DNA from: JAYZDB01 sp036338025
GTDB taxonomy: Bacteria; Planctomycetota; UBA1135; UBA2386
Reading direction: 5' to 3'
Length of the DNA: 21,466 nt
Assembly (NCBI GenBank): GCA_036338025.1
Contig: JAYZDB010000123.1
Coordinates: 1-21,466 of the forward strand
The position numbers and the translations under genes are program-made. The notes beneath the pieces were generated by a model, which did no database searches, had not been told where the DNA came from, and saw only the letters and a list, made by a program, of their open reading frames with translations. Below are positions 6,676 to 13,595 of the stretch, piece after piece (the first letter of the stretch is position 1; the number at the start of each line of letters is the position of its first letter).

Positions 6676-6703
6676 AATGTAGACCCTTTGGTGTCGGGGT
6701 CAA
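6676..6703 (-). promoter_or_regulatory. Predicted sigma-70-type promoter of rpmE-prfA-prmC
   Basis: On the minus strand TTGACC (6703-6698; 5 of 6 to consensus) is separated by 16 bases from TACATT (6681-6676; 4 of 6). Transcription would start near 6669 and give a leader of about 47 bases to the rpmE start. It is the best promoter match I found in the window. Confidence 0.55.
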
Positions 6704-6744
6704 GAATTACCAGTATCCGCCAAGATCGCCGCAATGGCACCCCC

Positions 6745-7248
6745 CTAGCGCAACCAGCGCAGCAAGTGCTCGATCTCTCCCGGCCGGGCCCGGCAGCCGT
6801 GCAAACGGATTGCGGAGCGGCTGAGCCGCTGCTCACGGCCCAACCAGGACCAGATCGACAGCAGGCTGGCGCGCTCGGCTGCACTCAGCTCGGAGAGTTG
6901 CGACGCCGGCAGCAGGACCCCAACCTGCGGCCAGTGCCGGCTGGACGGTGCCTGGGACAGTGGTGCGGGGGTGACGATGCGAAGCGACCCGCCATCGACA
7001 ACGGCCAGAATGGGGGCACAGCCGGTCGGCAGGCGATCGGCCCGCACCGCCAGATCGAACCCCGTAGCGAGCCCCTGGAGGTCCCTGAGAACCTGGCGGA
7101 CCCCAGCCCCGGTGTCCGGAGGCAGGTCGGGACGCTGGGCCGGATCATCGAACCGGGCACCCCCTTCGCCGCTGACCCACCACTGCAACACGCCCAGCAA
7201 GCCACCGGCTACCAGCAAGCCCAGGCCGATCTGGTACAGAGGTTTCAC
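6745..7248 (-). CDS. Unknown protein with N-terminal membrane anchor
   Basis: 167 residues starting at a GTG (7248-7246) that overlaps the maf stop codon by four bases (GTGA), a sign of translational coupling. Residues about 6-26 (QIGLGLLVAGGLLGVLQWWVS) form one hydrophobic segment and predict a signal anchor with the rest outside the cytoplasm. The remainder alternates predicted strands and helices, with segments FDLAVRADRLPTGCAPILAVVDGG and SELSAAERASLLSIWSWL, and two cysteines. The pattern is that of a small soluble domain, but I recognise no family. It is the last gene of the lysine-rich protein-maf unit. Function unknown. Confidence 0.6.
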   Translation of the reverse strand: MKPLYQIGLGLLVAGGLLGVLQWWVSGEGGARFDDPAQRPDLPPDTGAGVRQVLRDLQGLATGFDLAVRADRLPTGCAPILAVVDGGSLRIVTPAPLSQAPSSRHWPQVGVLLPASQLSELSAAERASLLSIWSWLGREQRLSRSAIRLHGCRARPGEIEHLLRWLR

Positions 7249-7820
7249 GAGACCTCTCCAAGCAGGTTGCGGACGGCTGGTATGTGCAAGCCGATGACGG
7301 TGTCCAAGGCGCCCGCTTGCAGACTCATGAAGCTACCCGCGAGGCCCTGGATCCCATACCCACCAGCCTTGCCTTGCCACTCATCGCTGGCCAGGTAGGA
7401 CTCGAGTTCTGCTTCGGAGAAGTCTCGGCAGCGGACTCTCGATTCAGCCAGCGCGGTGAGGATGCGGGGCTGACATCCCGATTCGGGATGCGACTCGACC
7501 AGGGCATGCCCGGTGTAGACCAGGTGCTCATCGCCGCGCAGGATGCCGAGCATTCGCGCGGCCTCGGCCGCGTCGACTGGCTTGCCAAATTCTCGTGAAC
7601 CCTGTGCGACCACCGTGTCCACACCGAGGATCCAACCCGGACTTGCCGGGGTCGGAGCGCCCAGCGCCTTGTGACGGGCCCGTTCGATCGCTAGCTCGGC
7701 GGGACTGCCGGTGCCGGCAGGCTCGGGTCCTGGCGGATGCTCCACGAACCCTAGCCCCGCCGCACGTAGCAGCGTCCGTCGTCGTGGCGATGTCGAGGCA
7801 AGATAGAGCTGGCCCCCCAT
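7245..7820 (-). CDS. maf: Maf/YhdE-family nucleoside triphosphate pyrophosphatase
   Basis: 191 residues from the ATG at 7820. Maf proteins hydrolyse non-canonical or excess NTPs (dTTP/UTP, or modified nucleotides in the YceF branch) to the monophosphate and pyrophosphate. The signature STSPRR lies at 9-14, followed by GVDTVV, FGKPVD, YTGHALVES and the closing loop EWQGKAGGYGIQGLAGSF. The usual VVGLPL end is present as VIGLHIP. Whether it prefers dTTP/UTP or modified nucleotides cannot be decided by eye. The gene begins nine bases after the upstream lysine-rich gene and overlaps the downstream gene by four bases, so the three are almost certainly one transcript. Confidence 0.93.
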   Translation of the reverse strand: MGGQLYLASTSPRRRTLLRAAGLGFVEHPPGPEPAGTGSPAELAIERARHKALGAPTPASPGWILGVDTVVAQGSREFGKPVDAAEAARMLGILRGDEHLVYTGHALVESHPESGCQPRILTALAESRVRCRDFSEAELESYLASDEWQGKAGGYGIQGLAGSFMSLQAGALDTVIGLHIPAVRNLLGEVS

Positions 7821-7829
7821 GCGGGGAAC

Positions 7830-8579
7830 CTACTTGCCCTTGCTCGGGGGTGCCAGCCGTATCAGCTGGCTGGCGGCAGACAACTCTGGACTTGCGATCG
7901 GTGTACCATCCTTGGACTCGGGACCGACCTCGAGCGGCAGGTACCCATACGGACGGATGATCTGGTTGAGCTGGCCGAGGAACTCGTGCGTGGTAGTGGC
8001 TTTGGGGTCGAGCCCGACCCGCTGCTGCAGCCGCAGTGTTGACCGCTCCGAGAAGATGATCTCCTCGAAGGTCATGATGGCCTGCAGGAAGTGGATGACA
8101 TCGGGCTTCAGGACCGGCATCCGCTGGAAGAACATGTTGCGGTCGGTGACCGAGGCTTCCCGCAAGAACTCGAGATCCACCTGGTTTTGATCGTTGTAAA
8201 CCTCGGCGATCGAATCGCGGGCTCCCAGGCAACGTTGGAAAGCCTGAGGGATTTCCAGATCGGCGACGGTCTCTTCGATCTCGAACGCCTCGGTCAGACG
8301 GAACTCGTTGCGATCGACGAAACCCTCGACAAAGCGTCGGCGACACTCCTGTCCGACCCCACATCGAATGCCCTTGGCCATGGTGATGTGCAGCATGGCT
8401 TCGACCAGGTTGCCGGGCCTTGGTTCGGGTGGCACAGGAACGTGTACCAGGGACTCCTTGAGCGCCTCAACGGTGGCCTTCAAGTTGGCCGGCGTTGGTT
8501 TCAAAGCACAACGGATGTCCGGCGGAGCCTCTGGCTTCTTCTTCTTTTTCTTCTTCTTGATGATCTTCTTGACTGCCAC
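7830..8579 (-). CDS. Unknown protein with polylysine N-terminus
   Basis: 249 residues from a GTG start (8579) with AGG five bases upstream. The N-terminus is MAVKKIIKKKKKKKKPEAPP, with eight lysines in a row, which will be exposed and could bind nucleic acid, ribosome or acidic lipid. The remainder is helical, with two cysteines close together (GIRCGVGQECRRRFVEGFVDRN). Further on are DRNMFFQRMPVLKPDVIHFLQAI and a C-terminal piece QLNQIIRPYGYLPLEV. No signal peptide or membrane helix is seen. I recognise no family. It is the first gene of a three-gene unit with maf and a membrane-anchored unknown, and lies 123 bases downstream of rpsP. That gap contains no strong promoter that I can identify. 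Confidence 0.7.
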   Translation of the reverse strand: MAVKKIIKKKKKKKKPEAPPDIRCALKPTPANLKATVEALKESLVHVPVPPEPRPGNLVEAMLHITMAKGIRCGVGQECRRRFVEGFVDRNEFRLTEAFEIEETVADLEIPQAFQRCLGARDSIAEVYNDQNQVDLEFLREASVTDRNMFFQRMPVLKPDVIHFLQAIMTFEEIIFSERSTLRLQQRVGLDPKATTTHEFLGQLNQIIRPYGYLPLEVGPESKDGTPIASPELSAASQLIRLAPPSKGK

Positions 8580-8702
8580 GGCTACCTGCTACCCCACTGC
8601 CAGAGATTCACGATTGACTTGCGCGATGGATGGGCCAAAGCCCGCGATAACAAAGTCGGCACGATGTTTTGGTCAGGCCGATACTGCGTGCTGCCTGCAC
8701 GA

Positions 8703-9062
8703 CTACTCGGCGGCGGCAGGGGCGGACTTCTTGGCCTTGTTCTTCCGGCGCGGCGGTACGAACGGCTTGGCCGCTGCCTTGCTCTTTCTGCGAACCCGCT
8801 TCTTGCGGGTCGGCAGGGTGCCTCCAGCGCGGGTGATCAAGCTGGCGACCGTTTCGGAAGGCTGTGCTCCGACCGACAGCCAGTATTCGGCGCGCTCGGT
8901 GTTGAGTTTGACCTGCTCATCGGTCCGTTGGACCTTGGGAAGGTAGTATCCCAGGGTCTCGATCACGCGGCCGTCACGACGTTTGTGACCATCGATGACG
9001 CTGATGCGGTAGGTAGGGTGATTCAGGCGACCAAATCGCTTGAGGCGTAGCTTGACAACCAA
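8703..9062 (-). CDS. rpsP: 30S ribosomal protein S16
   Basis: 119 residues with a TTG start at 9062. This start is chosen because a GGAG lies seven bases upstream and because the S16 fold begins directly there (VVKLRLKRFGRLNHPTYRI). The longer in-frame ATG at 9116 adds a leader-like sequence that does not match the family. S16 is an assembly protein of the 30S subunit. The conserved DGRVIETLGYY and LNTERAEYWLSVGAQPS segments are present. Residues about 84-119 are an extra tail of Lys, Arg and Ala (TRKKRVRRKSKAAAKPFVPP), longer than the roughly 80-90 residues usual for S16. It follows ffh on the same strand, a common pairing, though with a 201-base gap that contains two hairpins. Confidence 0.96.
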   Translation of the reverse strand: MVVKLRLKRFGRLNHPTYRISVIDGHKRRDGRVIETLGYYLPKVQRTDEQVKLNTERAEYWLSVGAQPSETVASLITRAGGTLPTRKKRVRRKSKAAAKPFVPPRRKNKAKKSAPAAAE

Positions 9063-9069
9063 GTGGATA

Positions 9070-9073
9070 CTCC
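9070..9073 (-). promoter_or_regulatory. Ribosome binding site deciding the TTG start of rpsP
   Basis: GGAG on the minus strand (9073-9070) is seven bases from the TTG at 9062, the spacing expected for a used start. Confidence 0.6.
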
Positions 9074-9119
9074 GAGAAGGGCTGCGAACCGGCCAAAAAG
9101 GACGGCCCTCTGGCACGTG

Positions 9120-9142
9120 CCGAGCGTCGATCGATCGCTCGG
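9120..9142 (-). promoter_or_regulatory. Hairpin in the ffh-rpsP gap, rpsP-proximal
   Basis: CCGAGCG at 9120-9126 pairs with CGCTCGG at 9136-9142. The nine-base loop is itself made of repeated TCGA/ATCG. It sits about 57 bases upstream of the rpsP start. It could end ffh transcripts or form a leader structure on rpsP mRNA; no U tract follows. Confidence 0.35.
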
Positions 9143-9179
9143 AAGGGGCGAAGATATAAGCACATCCGCCGGTCCGGCG

Positions 9180-9199
9180 AAACTCGCAATCACGAGTTT
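9180..9199 (-). terminator. Hairpin in the ffh-rpsP gap, ffh-proximal
   Basis: AAACTCG at 9180-9186 is complementary to CGAGTTT at 9193-9199 with a six-base loop, and the stem can be lengthened across one bulge. It lies about 65 bases after the ffh stop. On the minus strand the descending arm ends in TTT before GC-rich sequence, a weak terminator at best. Confidence 0.35.
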
Positions 9200-9263
9200 T
9201 CGGGCTCGCAACGCGGTCTTTTCCCGGCCCCGACCCCGAACGCTGTCCCGGCAGGCACTTCGG

Positions 9264-10733
9264 TCAACGCTTCCGCTTGAAGGGACTGCCCTTCCGACCA
9301 CCACCACGGCCAGGAAATCCGCCTGGCAGTCCACCACCGGCGCCGCCGCCAAGCCCGGCACCGGGACCACCCAGCCCGCCTCCGAGAGCACCCAGCCCGC
9401 CAGCGTCCATGCCGCCAGCCATCCCACCGAGGTCCCCGAATCCGCCTTTGCCCATGCTCTTCATCATCTTCTGCATCATCTTGAACTGCTTCATCAGCGC
9501 ATGGACGCGCTCGAGGTCGTTGCCGGATCCAAACGCGATCCGACGACGGCGCTGGACGTCGATGATGTCTGGATTGCGTCGCTCACCGTTGGTCATCGAG
9601 AGCATGATCGCCTCCATCCGCGCGAAGTCCTTGTTGTCCAGATCGATGTCCTTGAGCATCGAACCGACGCCGGGCAACATGCCCAAGACCTTCTTCAGGG
9701 GCCCCAGTTTGCGGATCATGTTCATCTGCTTGAGGAAGTCATCGAAGTTGAACTGACCCTTTTGCAGCTTCTTCGCCGCCTTCTTGGCCTCCTTCTCGTC
9801 GATCACCTCTTCGGCTTTTTCGACCAGGCCGACGACGTCACCCATCCCGAGCAGGCGTCCGGCCATCCTCGCCGGGTCCCATTCCTCGAGGTCGTCGACC
9901 TTCTCGCCGGTACCGGCAAACAGGATCGGCCGGCCGGTGACCGCCTTCACGCTCAGTGCAGCACCGGCCCGCGAGTCCCCGTCGGTCTTGGTGAGGATCA
10001 CGCCGTGCAGCGGCAGCCGGTCGTGAAATTCCTTGGCTGAGTTGACGGCGTCCTGGCCCAGCATGGCGTCGCAGACCAGCAGGATCCCGTGCGGCGAACA
10101 GCCGGTCTGGATCTCACTGAGTTCATCCATCAGAGACTCATCGATGTGCAGGCGGCCAGCGGTATCCAGGATCACCACATCGCAGAACTGCCGCTTGGCC
10201 TCCGCGATACCCCGCTTGCAGACCGCTGGTGGACGCCCATCGGTGCCCTCGGCGTGGACTGGAATGTCCAGTTGCTTGCCCAGGGTTAGCAGTTGTTCGA
10301 CCGCCGCCGGACGCTGAAGGTCAGCCGCGACCAGCATCACCTTCTTCTTCCGCTTGCGCCGCAGCCACAGCGCCAACTTGGCGCAGGTGGTGGTCTTGCC
10401 CGCGCCCTGCAAGCCGGCCATCATCAGGATCACTGGACCTTGATCCGAGATCGGCAAGAGGCCGGTCTCGCCACCGAGCAGTTCGGTCAGGGCATCGTGG
10501 AAGACCTTGACGAACTGGTCACCCGGATTGACCGCCTTGATGACGTCCTGGCCGATCGCCCGCGCCTTGACGTCCTTGATGAAGTCCTTGGCGACCTTGA
10601 AGTTGACGTCGGCCTCGAGCAGAGCCTGCCGGACCGCCCGGATGCCCTCGTCGATGTTGCTCTCGGTGAGTTCCTTCTTGCCCGCCAGGGCAGAGTAGGC
10701 ACTGCTGAGGGCGCCGGTCAGTGAGTCGAACAT
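9264..10733 (-). CDS. ffh: Signal recognition particle protein Ffh (SRP54)
   Basis: 489 residues from the ATG at 10733. Ffh binds signal sequences emerging from the ribosome and the SRP RNA, and docks with FtsY at the membrane in a GTP-dependent way. The N domain is at 1-90. The G domain has the P-loop GLQGAGKTT (107-115), DTAGR (190-194) and TKTDGD (248-253, usually TKLDG). The M domain runs about 330-425, with the SRP-RNA-binding RRRRIAFGSG near 395-404 and methionine-rich helices (MKQFKMMQKMMKSMG). Residues 426-489 are an unusual tail made almost only of Gly with some Ala, Met and Pro, closed by a basic GRKGSPFKRKR. A GGGGAG ribosome binding site upstream is inside a small hairpin. The gene follows murA and precedes rpsP on the same strand. 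Confidence 0.97.
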   Translation of the reverse strand: MFDSLTGALSSAYSALAGKKELTESNIDEGIRAVRQALLEADVNFKVAKDFIKDVKARAIGQDVIKAVNPGDQFVKVFHDALTELLGGETGLLPISDQGPVILMMAGLQGAGKTTTCAKLALWLRRKRKKKVMLVAADLQRPAAVEQLLTLGKQLDIPVHAEGTDGRPPAVCKRGIAEAKRQFCDVVILDTAGRLHIDESLMDELSEIQTGCSPHGILLVCDAMLGQDAVNSAKEFHDRLPLHGVILTKTDGDSRAGAALSVKAVTGRPILFAGTGEKVDDLEEWDPARMAGRLLGMGDVVGLVEKAEEVIDEKEAKKAAKKLQKGQFNFDDFLKQMNMIRKLGPLKKVLGMLPGVGSMLKDIDLDNKDFARMEAIMLSMTNGERRNPDIIDVQRRRRIAFGSGNDLERVHALMKQFKMMQKMMKSMGKGGFGDLGGMAGGMDAGGLGALGGGLGGPGAGLGGGAGGGLPGGFPGRGGGRKGSPFKRKR

Positions 10734-10734
10734 A

Positions 10735-10753
10735 GCTCCCCGAGTCTGCGGGG
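10735..10753 (-). promoter_or_regulatory. ffh ribosome binding site folded into a GC hairpin
   Basis: On the minus strand CCCCG pairs with CGGGG around a six-base loop (10738-10742 with 10749-10753). The CGGGG arm carries most of the GGGGAG Shine-Dalgarno sequence, which lies two to three bases before the ATG at 10733. If the stem forms, it would hide the ribosome binding site and make ffh translation regulable. Confidence 0.4.
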
Positions 10754-10809
10754 TGTGGGTCTGCAGGTCAAGCGACGAGGGTCCTGCACCGCTACCCGGC
10801 CGGCTCGGT

Positions 10810-12081
10810 TCAGCCTTCCCGAATCCGCTCGATATCGGCGCCGAGCGCCCGGAATTTCTTTTCGATCAGCTCGTAGCCACGATCGATGTGGTAGACGCGC
10901 CGCACATCGGTCTGGCCATCTGCGACCAGTCCCATCAGGACAAGACTGGCGGAGGCCCGCAGATCCGATGCCATCACCGCCGCGCCTGCCAGGATGTTGG
11001 TGCCCTGTACGATCGCACAAGGCCCTTCACGTCGGATGTGGGCCCCGAGACGCATGAGTTCGGCTGCGTGCATGAAGCGTTCGGGATAGACCTTCTCGGT
11101 GATTACGGAGACCCCGTCTGCCATCGCCATCAAGGCCATGTACTGGGCCTGGATGTCGGTCGGAAACCCCGGGTAGGGCAGGGTCGTCACGTCCGCCGCC
11201 AGGATCCGACCGGTTTCGGTCGGCACGTTCCTGACCCAGTTGTCGCCCATTTCGAGGTTGGCGCCGGCCGCGCCGAGTCGGTCGATGACCGCCAACATGT
11301 GATGGGGCTCGACGTCGGTGACCCGTACATCGGAGTTGGTCATCACCGCTCCGGTCAAGAAGGTGCCGGCCTCGATCCGGTCCGGGATCACGGTCCACTC
11401 GCAACCTTGCAGGGACTCGACCCCTTCGATGACCAGCATGTGGCTGCCGATTCCGGAAATCTGTGCGCCACAGCGCTTCAGGAACAAGCACAGGTCGGTG
11501 ATCTCCGGCTCCAGGGCCGCGTGTTCTACGTAGGTGATGCCGCTCGACAAGGCCGCCGCCATCACCACATTGGCGGTGCCGAGCACCGTCGAGCCGAATG
11601 GCCCACCCATGAACACTGTGCCGCCGCGGACCGGACCGGACAGCGTCACGTAGCCGTCGTGACGATCTACCTGGGCACCAATCGCCTCCAGTCCCTTCAG
11701 ATGCAGGTCCACTGGCCGGTGACCGAACACGCAGCCGCCAGGGTAGCTCAGTTCCCCGATACCACGTCGTGCCCACAGTGGCCCGAGCATGACGAACGAC
11801 GCCCGCATGGTCCGCACCAGGTCGTAAGGCGCCTTGTAGAAGGTCTTGTCGACCGCCTCTATCTCCAGGTCACCGTTGTCGTGCCGGTGGCTCTGCACTC
11901 CCAGACGCTCCAGGATGCGACACATCTGCTCGACATCCTTGAGCTGGGGAACATTGCGCAGCAGTACCGGGCCATCCACGAGGATCGTGGCGGCGAGAAT
12001 CGGCAAGGTCGCGTTCTTGCTGCCGGAAATCTTGACGTCGCCGCGCAGCTCGCGGCCGCCTTTGATGCGAATTCGATCCAC
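10810..12081 (-). CDS. murA: UDP-N-acetylglucosamine 1-carboxyvinyltransferase MurA
   Basis: 423 residues from a GTG at 12081 with a very good GGGAGGGG ribosome binding site. An ATG-started frame to 12234 only adds a leader-like sequence. MurA transfers enolpyruvate from PEP to UDP-GlcNAc, the first committed step of peptidoglycan synthesis. The substrate-binding lysine lies in SGSKNATLP (K22, N23), and the PEP-binding arginine is in TMRASF (R93). The loop GGCVFGHRPVDLH supplies the catalytic cysteine C117, so the protein should be fosfomycin-sensitive unlike the Asp-variant enzymes. The aspartate of PGFPTDIQAQ is also present. The six repeated inside-out alpha/beta units and the length are normal. 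It is upstream of ffh on the same strand and divergent from a glycosyltransferase. Its presence argues for peptidoglycan in this organism. Confidence 0.97.
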   Translation of the reverse strand: MDRIRIKGGRELRGDVKISGSKNATLPILAATILVDGPVLLRNVPQLKDVEQMCRILERLGVQSHRHDNGDLEIEAVDKTFYKAPYDLVRTMRASFVMLGPLWARRGIGELSYPGGCVFGHRPVDLHLKGLEAIGAQVDRHDGYVTLSGPVRGGTVFMGGPFGSTVLGTANVVMAAALSSGITYVEHAALEPEITDLCLFLKRCGAQISGIGSHMLVIEGVESLQGCEWTVIPDRIEAGTFLTGAVMTNSDVRVTDVEPHHMLAVIDRLGAAGANLEMGDNWVRNVPTETGRILAADVTTLPYPGFPTDIQAQYMALMAMADGVSVITEKVYPERFMHAAELMRLGAHIRREGPCAIVQGTNILAGAAVMASDLRASASLVLMGLVADGQTDVRRVYHIDRGYELIEKKFRALGADIERIREG

Positions 12082-12083
12082 TA

Positions 12084-12091
12084 CCCCTCCC
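12084..12091 (-). promoter_or_regulatory. Ribosome binding site deciding the GTG start of murA
   Basis: GGGAGGGG (minus strand, 12091-12084) sits immediately upstream of the GTG at 12081. It supports this start over the longer open frame to 12234. Confidence 0.65.
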
Positions 12092-12187
12092 AGAGTCGCG
12101 TACGCGGGCAACACGCAAGCGGCACCACTGACCGTCAGCACCACGCTCACCCAAGCGCGCCGCATACTATCAAGAAACCTCAGCCCA

Positions 12188-12216
12188 TTCCAGTACGCGA
12201 GTTTGCTGGATACAAT
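12188..12216 (+). promoter_or_regulatory. Possible promoter of the glycosyltransferase gene
   Basis: TACAAT at 12211-12216 matches the -10 consensus at 5 of 6 positions. The -35 position 17 bases upstream (TTCCAG) is a poor match. Transcription would start close to 12223, leaving a very short leader before the ATG at 12233. The 151-base divergent region to murA holds no other clear signal. Confidence 0.3.
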
Positions 12217-12232
12217 TGTCGCGACGACGCCC

Positions 12233-13519
12233 ATGCGGATCCTCCTGATTACCCACGGTCTCCCGCCCGACTCGGTAGGTGGTGTCGAACAACACGTCAG
12301 CGGGCTCGCCCAGGCCCTGGCGGCTGCGGGCCACCAGGTGGAAATCTATGCGCGAACCTCGCGCGCCGGTGTACCGGGCACCCACGTCCAAGAAGAGTGG
12401 CGCGGCTGCCGGGTCACCAGGGTGATCTACCGTTGGGAGGACCTCGGCAAATTGCGTGACCTCTACGTCAGCAACTTGATGGAAACCAGCCTGCAGGGCT
12501 TTTTGGAGCGGGCTGCTGGCGAGGGTCGCCGCTTCGATGTCGCGCACGTACACCACCTGACGGGTCTGTCGACCGGCGCCGTGAACGTCCTGCAAGCCGC
12601 TGGAATCCCGGTTCTGCTGACCCTGCACGACTACTGGCTGATGTGCCCGAGGGGCCAGATGTGGCATCGGGACGGCCACGCCTGCGAAGCTGTCGAACCG
12701 GTGACCTGCGCCGCCTGCTTGGCGCCGACCTTCCCCGACTGGTTGCCGGCCGATACTGGCCCGCAGCTGGTCGCCGAAATCCACGAAATGGCCCGTGCCA
12801 CCCTGGCCGCAGCCAGCCGGTTGGTGACACCTTCGGCACGGACGATCCCGTTCTTCGAACGCCTAGGAATCCCCGCTGACCGCATCCACGTGGTCGAGAA
12901 CGGCGTCGACACCGAGGCCCTGCGCGACCTGGAACCGCCGCCGGAGCAGGGCCCGCTTCGTATCGGCTACCTGGGAACCCTGATTCCGAGCAAGGGTCTC
13001 GACACCCTGATCGCCGCCCAACAGGCCCTGCCCCCAGGTACTGCGACCTTGACCATCCATGGGAACTCCGTCCCCTATCACGGCGACGATGGCTTTGTCA
13101 GTCGCGCCTTTGCTGGGCTGCAGACCAGCGCGGCGGTCCGCTACCACGGCCCCTACGAAACCGGCGATCTACCGCGCCTGCTGGCCGAAATCGACGTTCT
13201 GGTGGCACCGTCCCTTTGGCACGAGGCCTTCGGACTGACGGTCCGCGAGGCCATGGCAGCGGGCCGTCCGGTCATCGTCAACCGGATGGGAGGCTTGCAG
13301 GATGCGGTCACCGAGGGGATTGAGGGCCATATCGTCGAACCAGGCGATGTCGCGCAGTTGAGCCGTACCCTGGCCGCCCTGGCAGCGGATCGACCGACGC
13401 TGAGATCCATGGGAACCGCGGCCCGCCGGCGGATTCGCGGATTCTCGGAGATGGCAGCCGATCTGCTCGAACACTACCTTGCCTTGCAAAAACTTGACCA
13501 AAGCGGCGCCGAAGTCTAG
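12233..13519 (+). CDS. Glycosyltransferase family 4 (GT-B fold)
   Basis: 428 residues from the ATG at 12233 (MRILLITHGLPPDSVGGVEQ). The frame stays open far upstream but there it is only the mirror of murA. The N-terminal Rossmann domain has the acceptor-side glycine loop GGVEQHVSGLAQALAAAGH and a VHHLTGLS segment. The C-terminal donor domain begins at GPLRIGYLGTLIPSKGLDTLI and ends with the EX7E motif, E331-AFGLTVR-E339, which contacts the nucleotide sugar. It is a retaining glycosyltransferase that would add a sugar to polysaccharide, lipid or protein. Several cysteines in the middle (CPRGQMW, CEAVEPVTCAACLAP) resemble those found in some surface-polysaccharide GT4 enzymes. No other glycan gene is adjacent, so donor and acceptor are unknown. 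Confidence 0.9.
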   Translation: MRILLITHGLPPDSVGGVEQHVSGLAQALAAAGHQVEIYARTSRAGVPGTHVQEEWRGCRVTRVIYRWEDLGKLRDLYVSNLMETSLQGFLERAAGEGRRFDVAHVHHLTGLSTGAVNVLQAAGIPVLLTLHDYWLMCPRGQMWHRDGHACEAVEPVTCAACLAPTFPDWLPADTGPQLVAEIHEMARATLAAASRLVTPSARTIPFFERLGIPADRIHVVENGVDTEALRDLEPPPEQGPLRIGYLGTLIPSKGLDTLIAAQQALPPGTATLTIHGNSVPYHGDDGFVSRAFAGLQTSAAVRYHGPYETGDLPRLLAEIDVLVAPSLWHEAFGLTVREAMAAGRPVIVNRMGGLQDAVTEGIEGHIVEPGDVAQLSRTLAALAADRPTLRSMGTAARRRIRGFSEMAADLLEHYLALQKLDQSGAEV

Positions 13520-13584
13520 GTTTTCCCTTTTCCACAACCCCCAGGCCCGCACGAGACTCCGCGACCCGCTCGCGATGTTGGTCT

Positions 13585-13590
13585 CAGGAG
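13585..13590 (+). promoter_or_regulatory. Ribosome binding site deciding the start of the TPR/alpha-CTD gene
   Basis: CAGGAG five bases before the ATG at 13596 favours this start over the in-frame ATGs at 13479 (inside the glycosyltransferase gene) and 13575. Confidence 0.65.
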
Positions 13591-13595
13591 ACTCC

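Noticed and set aside
9063..9263. Possible SRP (4.5S) RNA gene next to ffh
   Set aside because: I could not find the conserved GGAAG/GCAG-type apical-loop motif on either strand of the gap.
12082..12165. In-frame N-terminal extension of MurA resembling a signal peptide (MRRAWVSVVLTVSGAACVLP)
   Set aside because: MurA is cytoplasmic. A near-perfect ribosome binding site precedes the GTG at 12081, and the family fold starts there. The resemblance is probably chance in GC-rich sequence.
10753..12459. 568-codon plus-strand frame opposite murA running into the glycosyltransferase gene
   Set aside because: It covers murA antisense and the start of another gene; no domain is recognisable.
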